Position numbers and translations under genes: made by a program. Positions 52,997-63,131 of a stretch of 64,000 nucleotides of DNA are shown in pieces. The notes below the pieces were generated by a model. The model worked only from the letters and a program-made list of their open reading frames with translations, did not search any database and was not told where the DNA came from. This DNA is from CAVXHQ01 sp963789535 (GTDB lineage Bacteria; Pseudomonadota; Alphaproteobacteria; Rhodobacterales; Rhodobacteraceae): contig CAWBKU010000005.1 of assembly GCA_963789535.1 (NCBI GenBank), positions 1,240,001 to 1,304,000 of the forward strand, in the 5' to 3' direction. How positions within the stretch are numbered: position 1 is the stretch's first letter; each line of letters begins with the position of its first letter.

Positions 52997-54019
52997 CATC
53001 CTGCTTTCGGTGCGCAACCTGACCCTGCGGTTCGGCGCCGCACGCGACGGCACCGGCGGTCTGCTGGCCGTCAACGACGTGAACTTCGATCTGGCGTCGG
53101 GCGAGACCCTCAGCATCGTCGGCGAGAGCGGGTCGGGCAAGACCACCATCGGCCGCTGCATCGCCCGCCTCTATCAGCCGACGACCGGGCAGATGTTCTT
53201 CCGCACCGGCACCGGCGAGGTCGACCTCGCCACGCTGACCCGCGCGCAACTGCGCCCGGTGCGGCAGGATATCCAGATGCTGTTCCAGGACCCGAACGCC
53301 TCGCTGAACGCGCGGATGCGGATCGGCGACATCGTGGCCGAACCGCTGGAAATCCATCGCGTCGGCACGAAGGCCGAGCGCACCGAGCGGGTGCGCGCGC
53401 TGCTCGAACGGGTCGGCCTCGGCGCCGATGCGATCAACCGCTATCCGCATCAGTTGTCCGGCGGCCAGCGCCAGCGCGTCGGCATCGCCCGCGCCCTCAC
53501 GATCAATCCCCGCCTGCTGATCTGCGACGAGCCGGTGTCGGCGCTGGATGTGAGCGTGCAGGCGCAGGTGCTGAACCTGCTCGACGACCTTCAGGCCGAA
53601 CTGGGCCTGACCTATATCTTCGTCAGCCACGACCTCGGCGTCGTCGACTATATCAGCGACCGGATCATGGTGCTCTACCTCGGCACGGTCATGGAACTGG
53701 CCACGCGCGACGAGCTCTTCGCCGCCCCCGCGCACCCCTATACCCGCGCCCTCCTCGATGCGATGCCGTCGCGGGTGGGGGGCAAGCACCGCAAGCGGCG
53801 GGTGCCGGTGGGCGAGATCGGCGGGCCTACGGCTGCGCGGCGCGGCTGCGTCTTTGCCGGGCGTTGTCCGCACGGCACCGACATCTGCCGGACCGACGCG
53901 CCGCCTCTGCGCGCGTGGGCGCGCAGGCCCGAGAGCCTCAGGTCGCGTGCCATCATGCCGATGCCCTCGACCTTGGCCACCCCGACATCACACAGCCCCG
54001 GACGGAGACGACCGCATGA
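52986..54019 (+). pseudogene. ABC transporter ATP-binding protein, DppF/OppF type, frameshifted near the C-terminus
   Basis: The frame from MRDDILLSVRNLTLRFGA is intact through Walker A GESGSGKTT, MLFQDPNASLNARMRIGDIV, signature LSGGQRQRVGIAR, Walker B LLICDEPVSALDVSVQAQVL and the CVFAGRCPHGTDIC zinc-like motif. After DAPPLRA (about residue 309, nucleotide 53911-53917) the canonical ending QVACHH appears only in another frame, which stops at 54017-54019 overlapping the next start. One missing base there explains it. The lost part is the last roughly 35 residues, so some function could remain even if real. Confidence 0.78.
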
Positions 54020-55000
54020 CCGACCTTACCCTGACCCTCGCCCCGAACGGCGGCCGCTGGGCCGTCGTGACCCTGACGCCCGAAGAGGTGGCCCGCATCG
54101 GCGCGCAGGTCCGGGTGACGGACGGGGCAGGGGCCGCGTTGCCCTCGCAACTCGATCTGACGGGCGAGGGCGCGGAACTGGTGGTGGACGTCGAGGGGGC
54201 GGGCGGCGACCTGCACGTCGCGGCGGGCGCGTCCGAGACGGTCGCCCGGATCGGCCTCGACACCCTGAAGGACTGGCAGGGGCAGGAGGCGTTGCGCATC
54301 CAGACGCCCGACCGCGACGTGGGTCTACCACACCGAGGCCGGCGGTTTCGCCAGCCTCATCGACCCCGACGACAGGGACTGGATCAGCTTTCGCCCCTGG
54401 GGCGGGTCGGACGGCATCTTTCGCGGCATCCCCAACCTCGGCTTTCCCGAGAACGTGTTCCACCCCGGCCACAAGACCTGCGAAACCGACGCCCCCCGCC
54501 TCGGCCCGCTGCGCGCGACGTGGCGCAGCCGGTCGAGGGACGGCAAATGGGCCGCCCGCTGGGACATCTTTCCCGACCACGCCGAACTGACGGTCGAGAA
54601 ATACGGCCACCCCTACTGGCTCCTCTACGAAGGCACGCCGGGCGGGGTGCTGGAGGAGGACAGGGACTATACCCTCACCTCCGACGGGCGCCGCCGGTCG
54701 ATCTCGGAACGCTGGGACGAGGCGCTGCCCGATCCCAAATGGCTCGCCTTCGGCAAGAAGGGGCAGGACCGCGCCCTCTGGCTGCACAGCCACGCGCCCG
54801 AACACCGCGACCGCCGCGACAGTTGCTATGCGATGGAGGGCAACATGACCGTCTTCGGGTTCGGCAGGGTGGGGCCCGCGATGACGATGGACCATGCCCC
54901 CGCGCGGTTCACCATGGGTTTCGCCGAAGATGCGGCGCCCGACGCCCTGCGCCGCACCATCGCGCGCGCAGGCGTCAGGGCCAAAGTCGGCCGACCCTGA
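54016..55000 (+). pseudogene. unrecognised protein of the family-5 transporter operon, broken by one extra base
   Basis: The frame starts MTDLTLTLAPNGGRWAVVTL, a beta-rich segment, and runs to IQTPDRDV (about residue 102). It then continues in another frame with VYHTEAGGFASLIDPDDRDW, WGGSDGIFRGIPNLGFPENV, FHPGHKTCETDAPRLG, KYGHPYWLLYEGTPGGVLEE and SCYAMEGNMTVFGFGR. Removing one G of the GGG at 54321-54323 gives a protein of about 327 residues without a signal peptide. It has many aromatic and charged residues suggesting a beta-sandwich that handles carbohydrate. I do not recognise the family. It is last in the operon, overlapping the ATPase by ATGA. Confidence 0.6.
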
Positions 55001-55100
55001 CGGCCTCGACAGATTGCCCTTGCGGGCGCGGCGTGCAAAAGTCATATCTTTATACATCGCGACTCGGAGATTGAGGTCGCCGGATGAGCGGGAGGACGGA

Positions 55101-55931
55101 ATGCTGTCTCAGGCAACGACAAAGGTCGTCAGCACGCACAAGGCCGACTACGCCCGCGATGGCGTCGTCATGTCGGGCCGCCGCCTGATCCGCCCCGAGA
55201 TCTGTGCCGCCGCGCGCGAGGCGCTGCTTGCGGTCAGCCGGGGCGAGTATGCGACGGGCAACGCCCCGCTGCCGATGCACGGCTGGCATCCGGGGCAGGA
55301 TACGACGATCATGGCCACCATCCAGGAGGCGCACCGCGCCGATACCGCAATCCTCGACGTGGCGAAGGAGCCTGCCTTCGTCGAATGGCTCTGCGATGTG
55401 CTCGACTGCGAGTGGGTGCAGGTCTGGGGCATCCTCGGGACCATCAAACCCGCCAAGGGCAGCAAGTCCACCTTCGGCTGGCACCGCGACGGGCCCTATT
55501 GGCGCTGGTTCCAGAACCCGGTCGAGACGAACGCCGTCTTCGTGTCGCTGACCGACTGCGAGGAGGACCGCGGCGCGCTGCGCTATGTGCCCCGTTCGCA
55601 GGACTGGGCGGCGGATGCCGACGGCAACTTCTTTCACGACCGCGAGGACAGCGACCTGACCGAGAACCGCAAGTCGCTGGCGGTGCCCGAGGGCGAGGAG
55701 TGGACCGAAACCGTGGCCCACATGCCCGAGGGGCACGCCGCGATCCACCATGCCTTTGCGCTGCACGCCAGTGCCGCCAACACGCTGGCCGAGCCGCGGA
55801 TCAACCTCACCGTGACGATCCGCACTGACCGCTCGCGGATGAACGACTTCGACGGGGCGGAGGAACAGGTCTACAACTGGATGCGCGGCAACTGCGAGCC
55901 GAGCGACCTCTATCCGCTGCTGCGCCCCTAG
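55101..55931 (+). CDS. phytanoyl-CoA dioxygenase (PhyH) family oxygenase
   Basis: This 276-residue non-heme iron, 2-oxoglutarate-dependent enzyme has the iron ligands His128 and Asp130 in WHRDGPYW and His222 in LHASAANTLAEPR, with Arg233 placed to hold 2-oxoglutarate. YVPRSQDWAADADGNFFHD is the usual strand-loop between them. Family members hydroxylate acyl-CoAs, ectoine and small natural products. It heads a sugar-transport operon and abuts the ATPase gene with no gap, so the imported compound or a derivative is the likely substrate. The start has GGGAGG 7 nt upstream. Confidence 0.87.
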   Translation: MLSQATTKVVSTHKADYARDGVVMSGRRLIRPEICAAAREALLAVSRGEYATGNAPLPMHGWHPGQDTTIMATIQEAHRADTAILDVAKEPAFVEWLCDVLDCEWVQVWGILGTIKPAKGSKSTFGWHRDGPYWRWFQNPVETNAVFVSLTDCEEDRGALRYVPRSQDWAADADGNFFHDREDSDLTENRKSLAVPEGEEWTETVAHMPEGHAAIHHAFALHASAANTLAEPRINLTVTIRTDRSRMNDFDGAEEQVYNWMRGNCEPSDLYPLLRP

Positions 55932-57002
<1,071 letters not shown>

Positions 57003-57051
57003 GGATTTCCCCGCCGACGTGTTGTCGGCAGGGCATAACGGGAGGACGACA

Positions 57052-58341
57052 ATGCAGACCAGACTGACCCTTACCGCCCTGTTCGCCATCGGCACGGCCC
57101 TTGGTGCCTCGGCGGTCACGGCCCAGGAGGTGGAGATCACCTTCGCCCACTTCCTCGCCAACGCCTCGACCGAGGCGCCCAACGTCGCCGACGCCCTCGC
57201 CCGGTTCCGCGAGAAATATCCGGGCGTGACCGTGAACGAGCAGATCAGCGGCACCGACGAATACCTGACGCAATTTAACGTCGGTGCGGCCTCGGGCGAG
57301 GTGCCGGACGTGTTCATGATGAACGGGTCGGACACCACCGCACTCGTGGCCGCGGGCCTCGTCGGCGCGATCACCGAGGATTTCATGGCCGATCCCGAGT
57401 GGGGTGGCATCACCCCCGAGGGCATGACCTTCGAGTTCAGCCGCGACGGCGAGATCTATGCCGTGCCCTACGGCCAGATCATCACCCACGTCATCTACTG
57501 GAATGCGGACCTGTTCGCGCAGGCGGGCATCGAGGAATTCCCCACCGACTGGGACGGTTTTCTCGGCGCCATCGACGCCCTGAACGCCGCGGGGATCCAG
57601 CCGATCAGCCTCGGCAACAAGGGCCGCTGGGTCGTGGTGGACCCCTACATGAGCACGCTGGCCTATCGCCACGAAGGGCCGGACATGGTGTCGGACCTGC
57701 TGTCGGGTGACGCGGCACTGACCGACGCGGGCTATGTCGCGGCCTTGCAAAACATGCAGCAACTGGTCGACGCGGGCGCGTTCAACGGCGACATGAACTC
57801 CCTCGACAACCAGCAGCAGCGCGCCGCCTATTTCAACGGCGAGGCGGCGATGTTCGTCGAAGGGTCCTGGGCCGTGCCCGGCATCATCGAGAACGCCACG
57901 CCCGAGGTGCTGGCGGCCACCAACATGGCGATCTGGCCCGAAATCGACGGCAACGCCGACTATGCCGACATCGTCTCGGGCGGTGCGGGCTGGTCCTATG
58001 CGCTGGCCGCACGTCTCGACGGGGCCGAGCGCGAGGCCGCGATCAACCTGCTGCGCGAGCTGTCCAGCGTCGAATACTCGCGCTCGCGCCTCGAGATCGG
58101 CCTGCTGCCGGCGCAGAACCTCGGCGATCTGGCCGAGGGGATCGAGGTGCACCCGCTTCTGGCGCAACTGGTCGAGAACATCAGTTCGGGCGACTGGGTG
58201 GTGGCGCCGATCCCGGCGACGAACCTGCCGCGCTCGTTCCTCGATCTGTCGGGCGAGGCGTTGCAGGACATGATGGTCGGCAACAAGACACCCGAGGAGG
58301 TTGCCGCCGACCTTCAGGACGACCTCGCCAACAACCTGTGA
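57052..58341 (+). CDS. sugar ABC transporter substrate-binding protein (family 1)
   Basis: This 429-residue periplasmic protein has a signal peptide (about 1-24, ending VTAQ). Family-1 marks are ITFAHFLANASTEAPNVADA, FREKYPGVTVNEQISGTDEY, GEVPDVFMMNGSDTTALVAA, AVPYGQIITHVIYWNADLFA and FNGEAAMFVEGSW. It binds a mono- or oligosaccharide or polyol of unknown identity. It has a GGGAGG ribosome-binding site and is followed by a 12-bp hairpin. Confidence 0.9.
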   Translation: MQTRLTLTALFAIGTALGASAVTAQEVEITFAHFLANASTEAPNVADALARFREKYPGVTVNEQISGTDEYLTQFNVGAASGEVPDVFMMNGSDTTALVAAGLVGAITEDFMADPEWGGITPEGMTFEFSRDGEIYAVPYGQIITHVIYWNADLFAQAGIEEFPTDWDGFLGAIDALNAAGIQPISLGNKGRWVVVDPYMSTLAYRHEGPDMVSDLLSGDAALTDAGYVAALQNMQQLVDAGAFNGDMNSLDNQQQRAAYFNGEAAMFVEGSWAVPGIIENATPEVLAATNMAIWPEIDGNADYADIVSGGAGWSYALAARLDGAEREAAINLLRELSSVEYSRSRLEIGLLPAQNLGDLAEGIEVHPLLAQLVENISSGDWVVAPIPATNLPRSFLDLSGEALQDMMVGNKTPEEVAADLQDDLANNL

Positions 58342-58348
58342 TCCGAAC

Positions 58349-58378
58349 GGTGCGGCGGGCCCCTGTGCCCGCCGCACC
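58349..58378 (+). promoter_or_regulatory. intercistronic hairpin after the sugar receptor gene
   Basis: A perfect 12-bp stem, GGTGCGGCGGGC and GCCCGCCGCACC, with loop CCCTGT starts 7 nt after the stop. It is the longest of the receptor-linked hairpins and has no T-run. Confidence 0.6.
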
Positions 58379-58404
58379 CCACCCCGACCCCGGAGACGCC
58401 GTTC

Positions 58405-59301
58405 ATGGCAAGCCCCCGCGCCTTTCAGCCGCAGACCTATGCGATCTGGCTGTTCCTGCTGCCGGGGCTGATCGTCTATGGCGGCGTCGTGCTGACGCCG
58501 CTGATCGGCGGGGTCTACTATTCGCTGTTCGAGACGCGCAACTACCAGTTCACCTGGGCGGGCCTGTCGAACTACGTTCGCCTCTGGGCCGACGACAGCT
58601 TCTGGTTCACCCTGCGCAACAACTTCATCATCATTCTGCTGAGCGTCATCTTTCAGGTCACGACCGCGTTCATCATCGCCGTCCTGATGAACAGCCGTCT
58701 GGTGATCGCGCCGAAATTCCTGCGCACGGCGATCTTCTTTCCCGTCATCCTGTCGCCGGTGGTCACGTCGTTCGTGTGGATCCTCGTGTTCAACATCGAC
58801 ACCGGCCTGCTGAATACCACGCTGGGCGCTGTGGGCCTCGACGGGCTGAAACAGCGCTGGCTCGACGACCCCGACATCGTGATCTATTCCGTCACCGCCG
58901 CGCTGATCTGGCAATACGTCGGCCTCTTCCTCGTGATCTTCCTGTCCGGCCTCTCGGCGATCAATCAGGAGACCATCGAGGCGGCGGAGGTCGACGGTGC
59001 CTCGACCTTCCAGAAGACGATCTTCGTGATCTTCCCGCAATTGGCATCGACATGGTCGGTGGCCATCGTGCTGGCGATCTCGGGCGGGCTGAAAATCTTC
59101 GAGCATATCTTCGTCATGACCGGCGGCGGGCCCGGCCTGTCGTCCACCGTGGTCGCGCAATACGCCTACAGCCAGTCTTTCCTGCGCGCCAATTTCAGCT
59201 ACGGCAACACCATCGCCGTGGCCATCGTGGTGCTGTCGCTGACGCTGGTGTCGCTGACCGTCTGGGGGTTCAACCGCTTCGTCGTGAAGGACAGGATATG
59301 A
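58405..59301 (+). CDS. sugar ABC transporter permease (MalF-like, first)
   Basis: This 298-residue protein has six membrane segments. It has the start LFLLPGLIVYGGVVLTPLIG, the loop EAAEVDGASTFQKTIFVIFP at about residue 193, and GGLKIFEHIFVMTGGGPG. It forms the channel with the following gene, which it overlaps by ATGA. Confidence 0.92.
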   Translation: MASPRAFQPQTYAIWLFLLPGLIVYGGVVLTPLIGGVYYSLFETRNYQFTWAGLSNYVRLWADDSFWFTLRNNFIIILLSVIFQVTTAFIIAVLMNSRLVIAPKFLRTAIFFPVILSPVVTSFVWILVFNIDTGLLNTTLGAVGLDGLKQRWLDDPDIVIYSVTAALIWQYVGLFLVIFLSGLSAINQETIEAAEVDGASTFQKTIFVIFPQLASTWSVAIVLAISGGLKIFEHIFVMTGGGPGLSSTVVAQYAYSQSFLRANFSYGNTIAVAIVVLSLTLVSLTVWGFNRFVVKDRI

Positions 59302-60128
59302 ACGGGCGCCTCACCTTCTCGGGCATCCTCATCAACGCGCTGCTGATCCTGTTCGCGATCACCACGGTCTTTCCGCTGATCTGGGTGATCTACAACTCGC
59401 TCAAGACCAAGGCCGCGTTCACGCAGAGCATCTTTGCCCTGCCGACCGATCCGACGCTGGCGGCCTATACGACGATCTTTCAGGCGGGCACCGTCTGGAC
59501 CGCCGTCTGGAACTCGACGTTCTACGCCGTGGTGTCGACCGCGCTCATCGTCGTGCTCGCCTATTCCATCGCCTATGCGCTCGCCCGGTTCGAGTTTCGG
59601 GGGCGCGGCCTCGTGTTCTCGTTCTTCCTGCTCGGCCTGCTCCTCCCGATCCCGGCGCTGCTGGTGCCGGTGTTCCTGCAATACCGCGCGCTCGGCATCC
59701 TCGACAACCAGTTCACCCTGCTGGTCCCCTATACCGCCTTCGGCCTGTCGCTCGCGGTGTTCCTGATGGAGGGCTACATCCGCAAGGTGCCGGTCGAGTT
59801 GGACGAGGCGGCCCATATCGACGGCGCGTCGCTGTTCACGGTGATGTTCTTCATCGTCTTTCCGATCTGCCGCCCCATCGTGGCGACGGTGGCGCTCCTG
59901 TCGTTCCTGAACGCCTGGAACGAGTTCGCCTTCGCCACCACGCTGATCCGCGACGAGAGTTTCAAGCCGATCCCGCTCTGGCTGCGCACCTTCGGCGGGC
60001 AATACGCCACCGATTATCCCGCGCTGATGGCGGCGATGGTGATCGCGAGCGTGCCCATCGTGGCGCTGTTCATCTTCTTTCGCGAAAAGATCGTCGAAGG
60101 CTTCGCCGGAAGTGCCGTCAAGGCTTGA
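59298..60128 (+). CDS. sugar ABC transporter permease (MalG-like, second)
   Basis: This 276-residue protein has six membrane segments. FPLIWVIYNSLKTKAAFTQS follows the first, and the coupling loop is ELDEAAHIDGASLFTVMFFI at about residue 171. FLNAWNEFAFATTLIRDESF is the typical penultimate motif. The enzyme genes of the operon follow, starting 11 nt later. Confidence 0.92.
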   Translation: MNGRLTFSGILINALLILFAITTVFPLIWVIYNSLKTKAAFTQSIFALPTDPTLAAYTTIFQAGTVWTAVWNSTFYAVVSTALIVVLAYSIAYALARFEFRGRGLVFSFFLLGLLLPIPALLVPVFLQYRALGILDNQFTLLVPYTAFGLSLAVFLMEGYIRKVPVELDEAAHIDGASLFTVMFFIVFPICRPIVATVALLSFLNAWNEFAFATTLIRDESFKPIPLWLRTFGGQYATDYPALMAAMVIASVPIVALFIFFREKIVEGFAGSAVKA

Positions 60129-60139
60129 GGAGGATATCC

Positions 60140-60916
60140 ATGCCGATCGCCTATGTCACCGGCGCCGCGGGCGCCCTTGGCCGCGCTATATCGGAGGCGC
60201 TTGAGGGCGCGGGATACACCGTCGCCCGGTTCGACCTGACCGCCGCGCCGGGCATCGTCGCGATGAACGTCACCGACCGCGCCAGCGTCGACGCGGCGGT
60301 GACACGTGCCGAGGCGGACCTGCCCCCCTGCGACCTGCTGGTGAACTGTGCCGGCACCTTCAGCGTCTGCGCGCCGATGTGGGAATGCGACCCCGACCTG
60401 TGGGCGCGCGACATCGACGTGAACCTCAAGGGCACGTTCCTGATGTGCAACCGCGTGGCGGGCGGCATGGTCGCGCGCAGGGCGGGGCGGATCGTCAACA
60501 TCGTGTCGTCGGGCGGGGTGCTGGACGGGCACCCTTTCGGCACCTCCTATGCGGCGTCCAAGACCGGCGTGACCCGCATCACCGAGGGGCTGGCGATGGA
60601 ACTCGCGCCGCACGGGTGCCAGGCATTTTGCGTCGGCCCGCCGGCGATCAATTCGCCGATGACGCAATGGCTGGTGAACGACCCGCAGGCGCGCAAATAC
60701 CGCCCCCTCATCAAGGAAATCTTCGAGAGGGGCGAGGATTTCCCGCCCGTCGTGGTTGCCGATTGCGTGGTCGCTCTCGCGTCTGGCCGGGCCGACAGGC
60801 TCTCGGGGCGCTATTTCCTGCCCCACAGGGACTACGAGGCGATGATCGCCGATGCAGACCGGATCGAGGCGCAGGACCAATGGGTCCTGCGCATCGCCGG
60901 ATATGAGAAAGGATGA
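60140..60916 (+). CDS. short-chain dehydrogenase/reductase
   Basis: This 258-residue NAD(P)-dependent enzyme has the Rossmann motif TGAAGALGRAISEAL near the start, NCAG at about residue 73, the catalytic Ser in NIVSSGGV and the YAASK pair (Tyr, Lys) at about residue 137. It ends with a long C-terminal segment. It probably oxidises a hydroxyl of the imported sugar or polyol. A strong GAGGAGG precedes the start. Confidence 0.9.
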   Translation: MPIAYVTGAAGALGRAISEALEGAGYTVARFDLTAAPGIVAMNVTDRASVDAAVTRAEADLPPCDLLVNCAGTFSVCAPMWECDPDLWARDIDVNLKGTFLMCNRVAGGMVARRAGRIVNIVSSGGVLDGHPFGTSYAASKTGVTRITEGLAMELAPHGCQAFCVGPPAINSPMTQWLVNDPQARKYRPLIKEIFERGEDFPPVVVADCVVALASGRADRLSGRYFLPHRDYEAMIADADRIEAQDQWVLRIAGYEKG

Positions 60917-60920
60917 CGAG

Positions 60921-62144
60921 ATGACGAGACAGGTAAAGATCGGCGTAGTCGGATGCGGGGTGGTCGCTGCGGCCTATTACCTGCCGTTCCTGATGGACCA
61001 CCCCCAGGCCGACCTCGTGGCCGTCTGCGACCTGTCGCAATCCCGCGTGAACGATTGTCAGCGCCTGTTCGGCGCGCCCGAGGGCTATACCGACTATTTC
61101 GAGATGCTGGCGAAATCCGACATCGAGGCCGTCTGGATCCTCACCGGCCCCGGCACGCACAAGGCGTTCTCGGTGGCCGCGGCAGAGGCGGGCAAGCACA
61201 TCCTGCTACAAAAGCCGATGGCCACGACCAAGGCCGATTGCGACGCGATCCAGGCGGCGGTGAAGAAGGCAGGCGTCAAATGCCTCGTCGAGCCGAGCCA
61301 GCAATCGCCGCTGCAACGCCCGTTCTCGAAGCTGCGGGGCCTCGTCCGCGATGGCGCCTTGGGCGATCCCTACTACTTCACCTTCATCTGGACCGGCCCC
61401 GATCACGACATGGGCGGCCTCGGCCACAATCCCTACGGGGCGGCGGCCTTCCTGACCAGGGAATCGGGCGGCATCCTCTATGACTACGCCTATGGCCCGA
61501 ACCAGATCGTGAGCATGTTCGGCCCCTGCAAGTCGGTGATGGCGATGAGCGCGCTCCAGATGCCCGAGCGGAGCATCGTGCCCGAAAGCGATTACACCGA
61601 ATACCTGAGCAAGGTCACCGACCCCTGGGAAGCGAACTATTGGGACGCCGTGGTCAAGGCGCCCAGGACCGACAAGGCCCTGATGGAGGCGCCCGACACG
61701 TTCAACATCCTCTACGAGATGCACTCGGGCTGGATCGGCATGTTCCACGTCGGCCGCCCGTTCCATCCGATCCCCAAGGGGGTGCGGGGCGGCTCGATGG
61801 AAATCTTCGGCACGCAAGGCAACATCTACTTCGACCCGCGCCCCGGCATCATGGCGACGGTCTATTCCACGAAACGCGACATGCTGGACGCGCCGGACGA
61901 GCACGGCTGGATGGAGATCCCCAAGGAGGGCGATCTGGCAAAGGGCCAATGGCCGAAACCGACGCCCGGGGGGTTCCACTACTACCACGAAAGCAGCAAG
62001 CTGATGTGCGAGGCGATCCTGAACGACGCGCCCATCCTGATCGACGAGGACTGGGGCGCGCATATCAACGAGATGCTGTCTGGCGCGCAGGAGAGCGCCG
62101 AAACCGGGAGAAAATACATGATGCAGACCACGGTGGACTGGTAG
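60921..62144 (+). CDS. Gfo/Idh/MocA-family oxidoreductase (first)
   Basis: This 407-residue protein has an N-terminal NAD-binding fold (IGVVGCGVVAAAYYLPFL) and the C-terminal alpha/beta domain of the family. The usual EKP motif appears as LLQKPMATT, keeping the catalytic Lys but with Gln for Glu. Other marks are GPDHDMGGLGHNPYG and FGTQGNIYFDPRPG. It is longer than typical (about 340-390). Its start at 60921 has AAGGA upstream; an in-frame ATG at 60903 would add six residues. The second family member follows immediately, so a two-step oxidation or epimerisation through a keto sugar is likely. Confidence 0.9.
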   Translation: MTRQVKIGVVGCGVVAAAYYLPFLMDHPQADLVAVCDLSQSRVNDCQRLFGAPEGYTDYFEMLAKSDIEAVWILTGPGTHKAFSVAAAEAGKHILLQKPMATTKADCDAIQAAVKKAGVKCLVEPSQQSPLQRPFSKLRGLVRDGALGDPYYFTFIWTGPDHDMGGLGHNPYGAAAFLTRESGGILYDYAYGPNQIVSMFGPCKSVMAMSALQMPERSIVPESDYTEYLSKVTDPWEANYWDAVVKAPRTDKALMEAPDTFNILYEMHSGWIGMFHVGRPFHPIPKGVRGGSMEIFGTQGNIYFDPRPGIMATVYSTKRDMLDAPDEHGWMEIPKEGDLAKGQWPKPTPGGFHYYHESSKLMCEAILNDAPILIDEDWGAHINEMLSGAQESAETGRKYMMQTTVDW

Positions 62145-63131
62145 GTGCTGCGCGTCGGCGTCGCAGGTCAGGGGTTCGGGCGGCACCTGCTCGACACATT
62201 GCTGGTGCGCGACGATTGCGTCGTGGCGGGCGTGGCGGATCATCGAAACGACCGGCTGGCCTTCGCCCGGTCGCGCGGCCTGCCCACATGGACCGACGAC
62301 GCGGCGATGATCCGCGAGGGCGCGCTGGATGCCGTGGTCCTGTCGTCCGCGCCGCATGTGCGGGGCGCGGGACTGGAGGCCGCCATCGCGGCAGGCATTC
62401 CGGTATTCATGGAAAAACCGCTCGCCGGGACGCTGGCGCAGGCGCGCGACATCGCGGCCCGCTGCGCCGGCCACCCGGTCTTCCTCGCCTTCTCCTTCCG
62501 CTTTCACGCACCCGTCCAGCGCCTTCTCGCCGAACTCCCCGCCCTCGGCGCGCCGCGACTGCTGAACGGCGAATACCTCTTCGACTGGCTCCCCGACGCC
62601 GAATGGCTGTGGAACCCCGACAAGGGCGGCGGATTCTTCACCGAGAACTCCTGCCATCTGTTCGACGTGGTCCACGCGATCATGGGTCCGCCGGAGACGG
62701 TCTTTGCCTTCGCCTTCGACAATGGCGCGCGCCCTTCGGCGACTGGCGCGGCGGTGACGTTGCGCTACGCCTCGGGCTCGGTCGCGGCGCTCACGCTGGG
62801 GGGCATCCGCGGATCGGACGCGGTGGGGGCGACGCCGCGCCTGCACCTCTCCTGCGCCGATGGCCGCGCCGAATTGCAGGGCAGGGCGCATATGTGGACC
62901 GCGCTCGAATGGGGCCCGCGCGGCGGCACCACACAAATCCTGCGCCACGACCCCGAAACGCTCGCCCGCACCCGCTATTCCGCCGCCTTCGACCATTTCT
63001 TCGCCCGCCTCGCGGACGGCGAACCCTTCGACGCCACCCCGGCGCATGGCGTCGCCGCCGTGACGGTGGCCGACGCGATCTATCGCTCGATCGACAGCGG
63101 CGCCGCCGTGACACTGGGAGAGACGACATGA
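62145..63131 (+). CDS. Gfo/Idh/MocA-family oxidoreductase (second)
   Basis: This 328-residue protein starts with GTG directly after the preceding TAG. It has VGVAGQGFGRHLLDTLLVRD as NAD-binding motif, the canonical FMEKPLAGT, and GGGFFTENSCHLFDVVHAIM with the conserved Asp/His region. It is shorter than its neighbour and clearly a different subgroup, so the two are not a recent duplication. It probably acts on the same imported compound. Its stop overlaps the next start by ATGA. Confidence 0.9.
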   Translation: MLRVGVAGQGFGRHLLDTLLVRDDCVVAGVADHRNDRLAFARSRGLPTWTDDAAMIREGALDAVVLSSAPHVRGAGLEAAIAAGIPVFMEKPLAGTLAQARDIAARCAGHPVFLAFSFRFHAPVQRLLAELPALGAPRLLNGEYLFDWLPDAEWLWNPDKGGGFFTENSCHLFDVVHAIMGPPETVFAFAFDNGARPSATGAAVTLRYASGSVAALTLGGIRGSDAVGATPRLHLSCADGRAELQGRAHMWTALEWGPRGGTTQILRHDPETLARTRYSAAFDHFFARLADGEPFDATPAHGVAAVTVADAIYRSIDSGAAVTLGETT

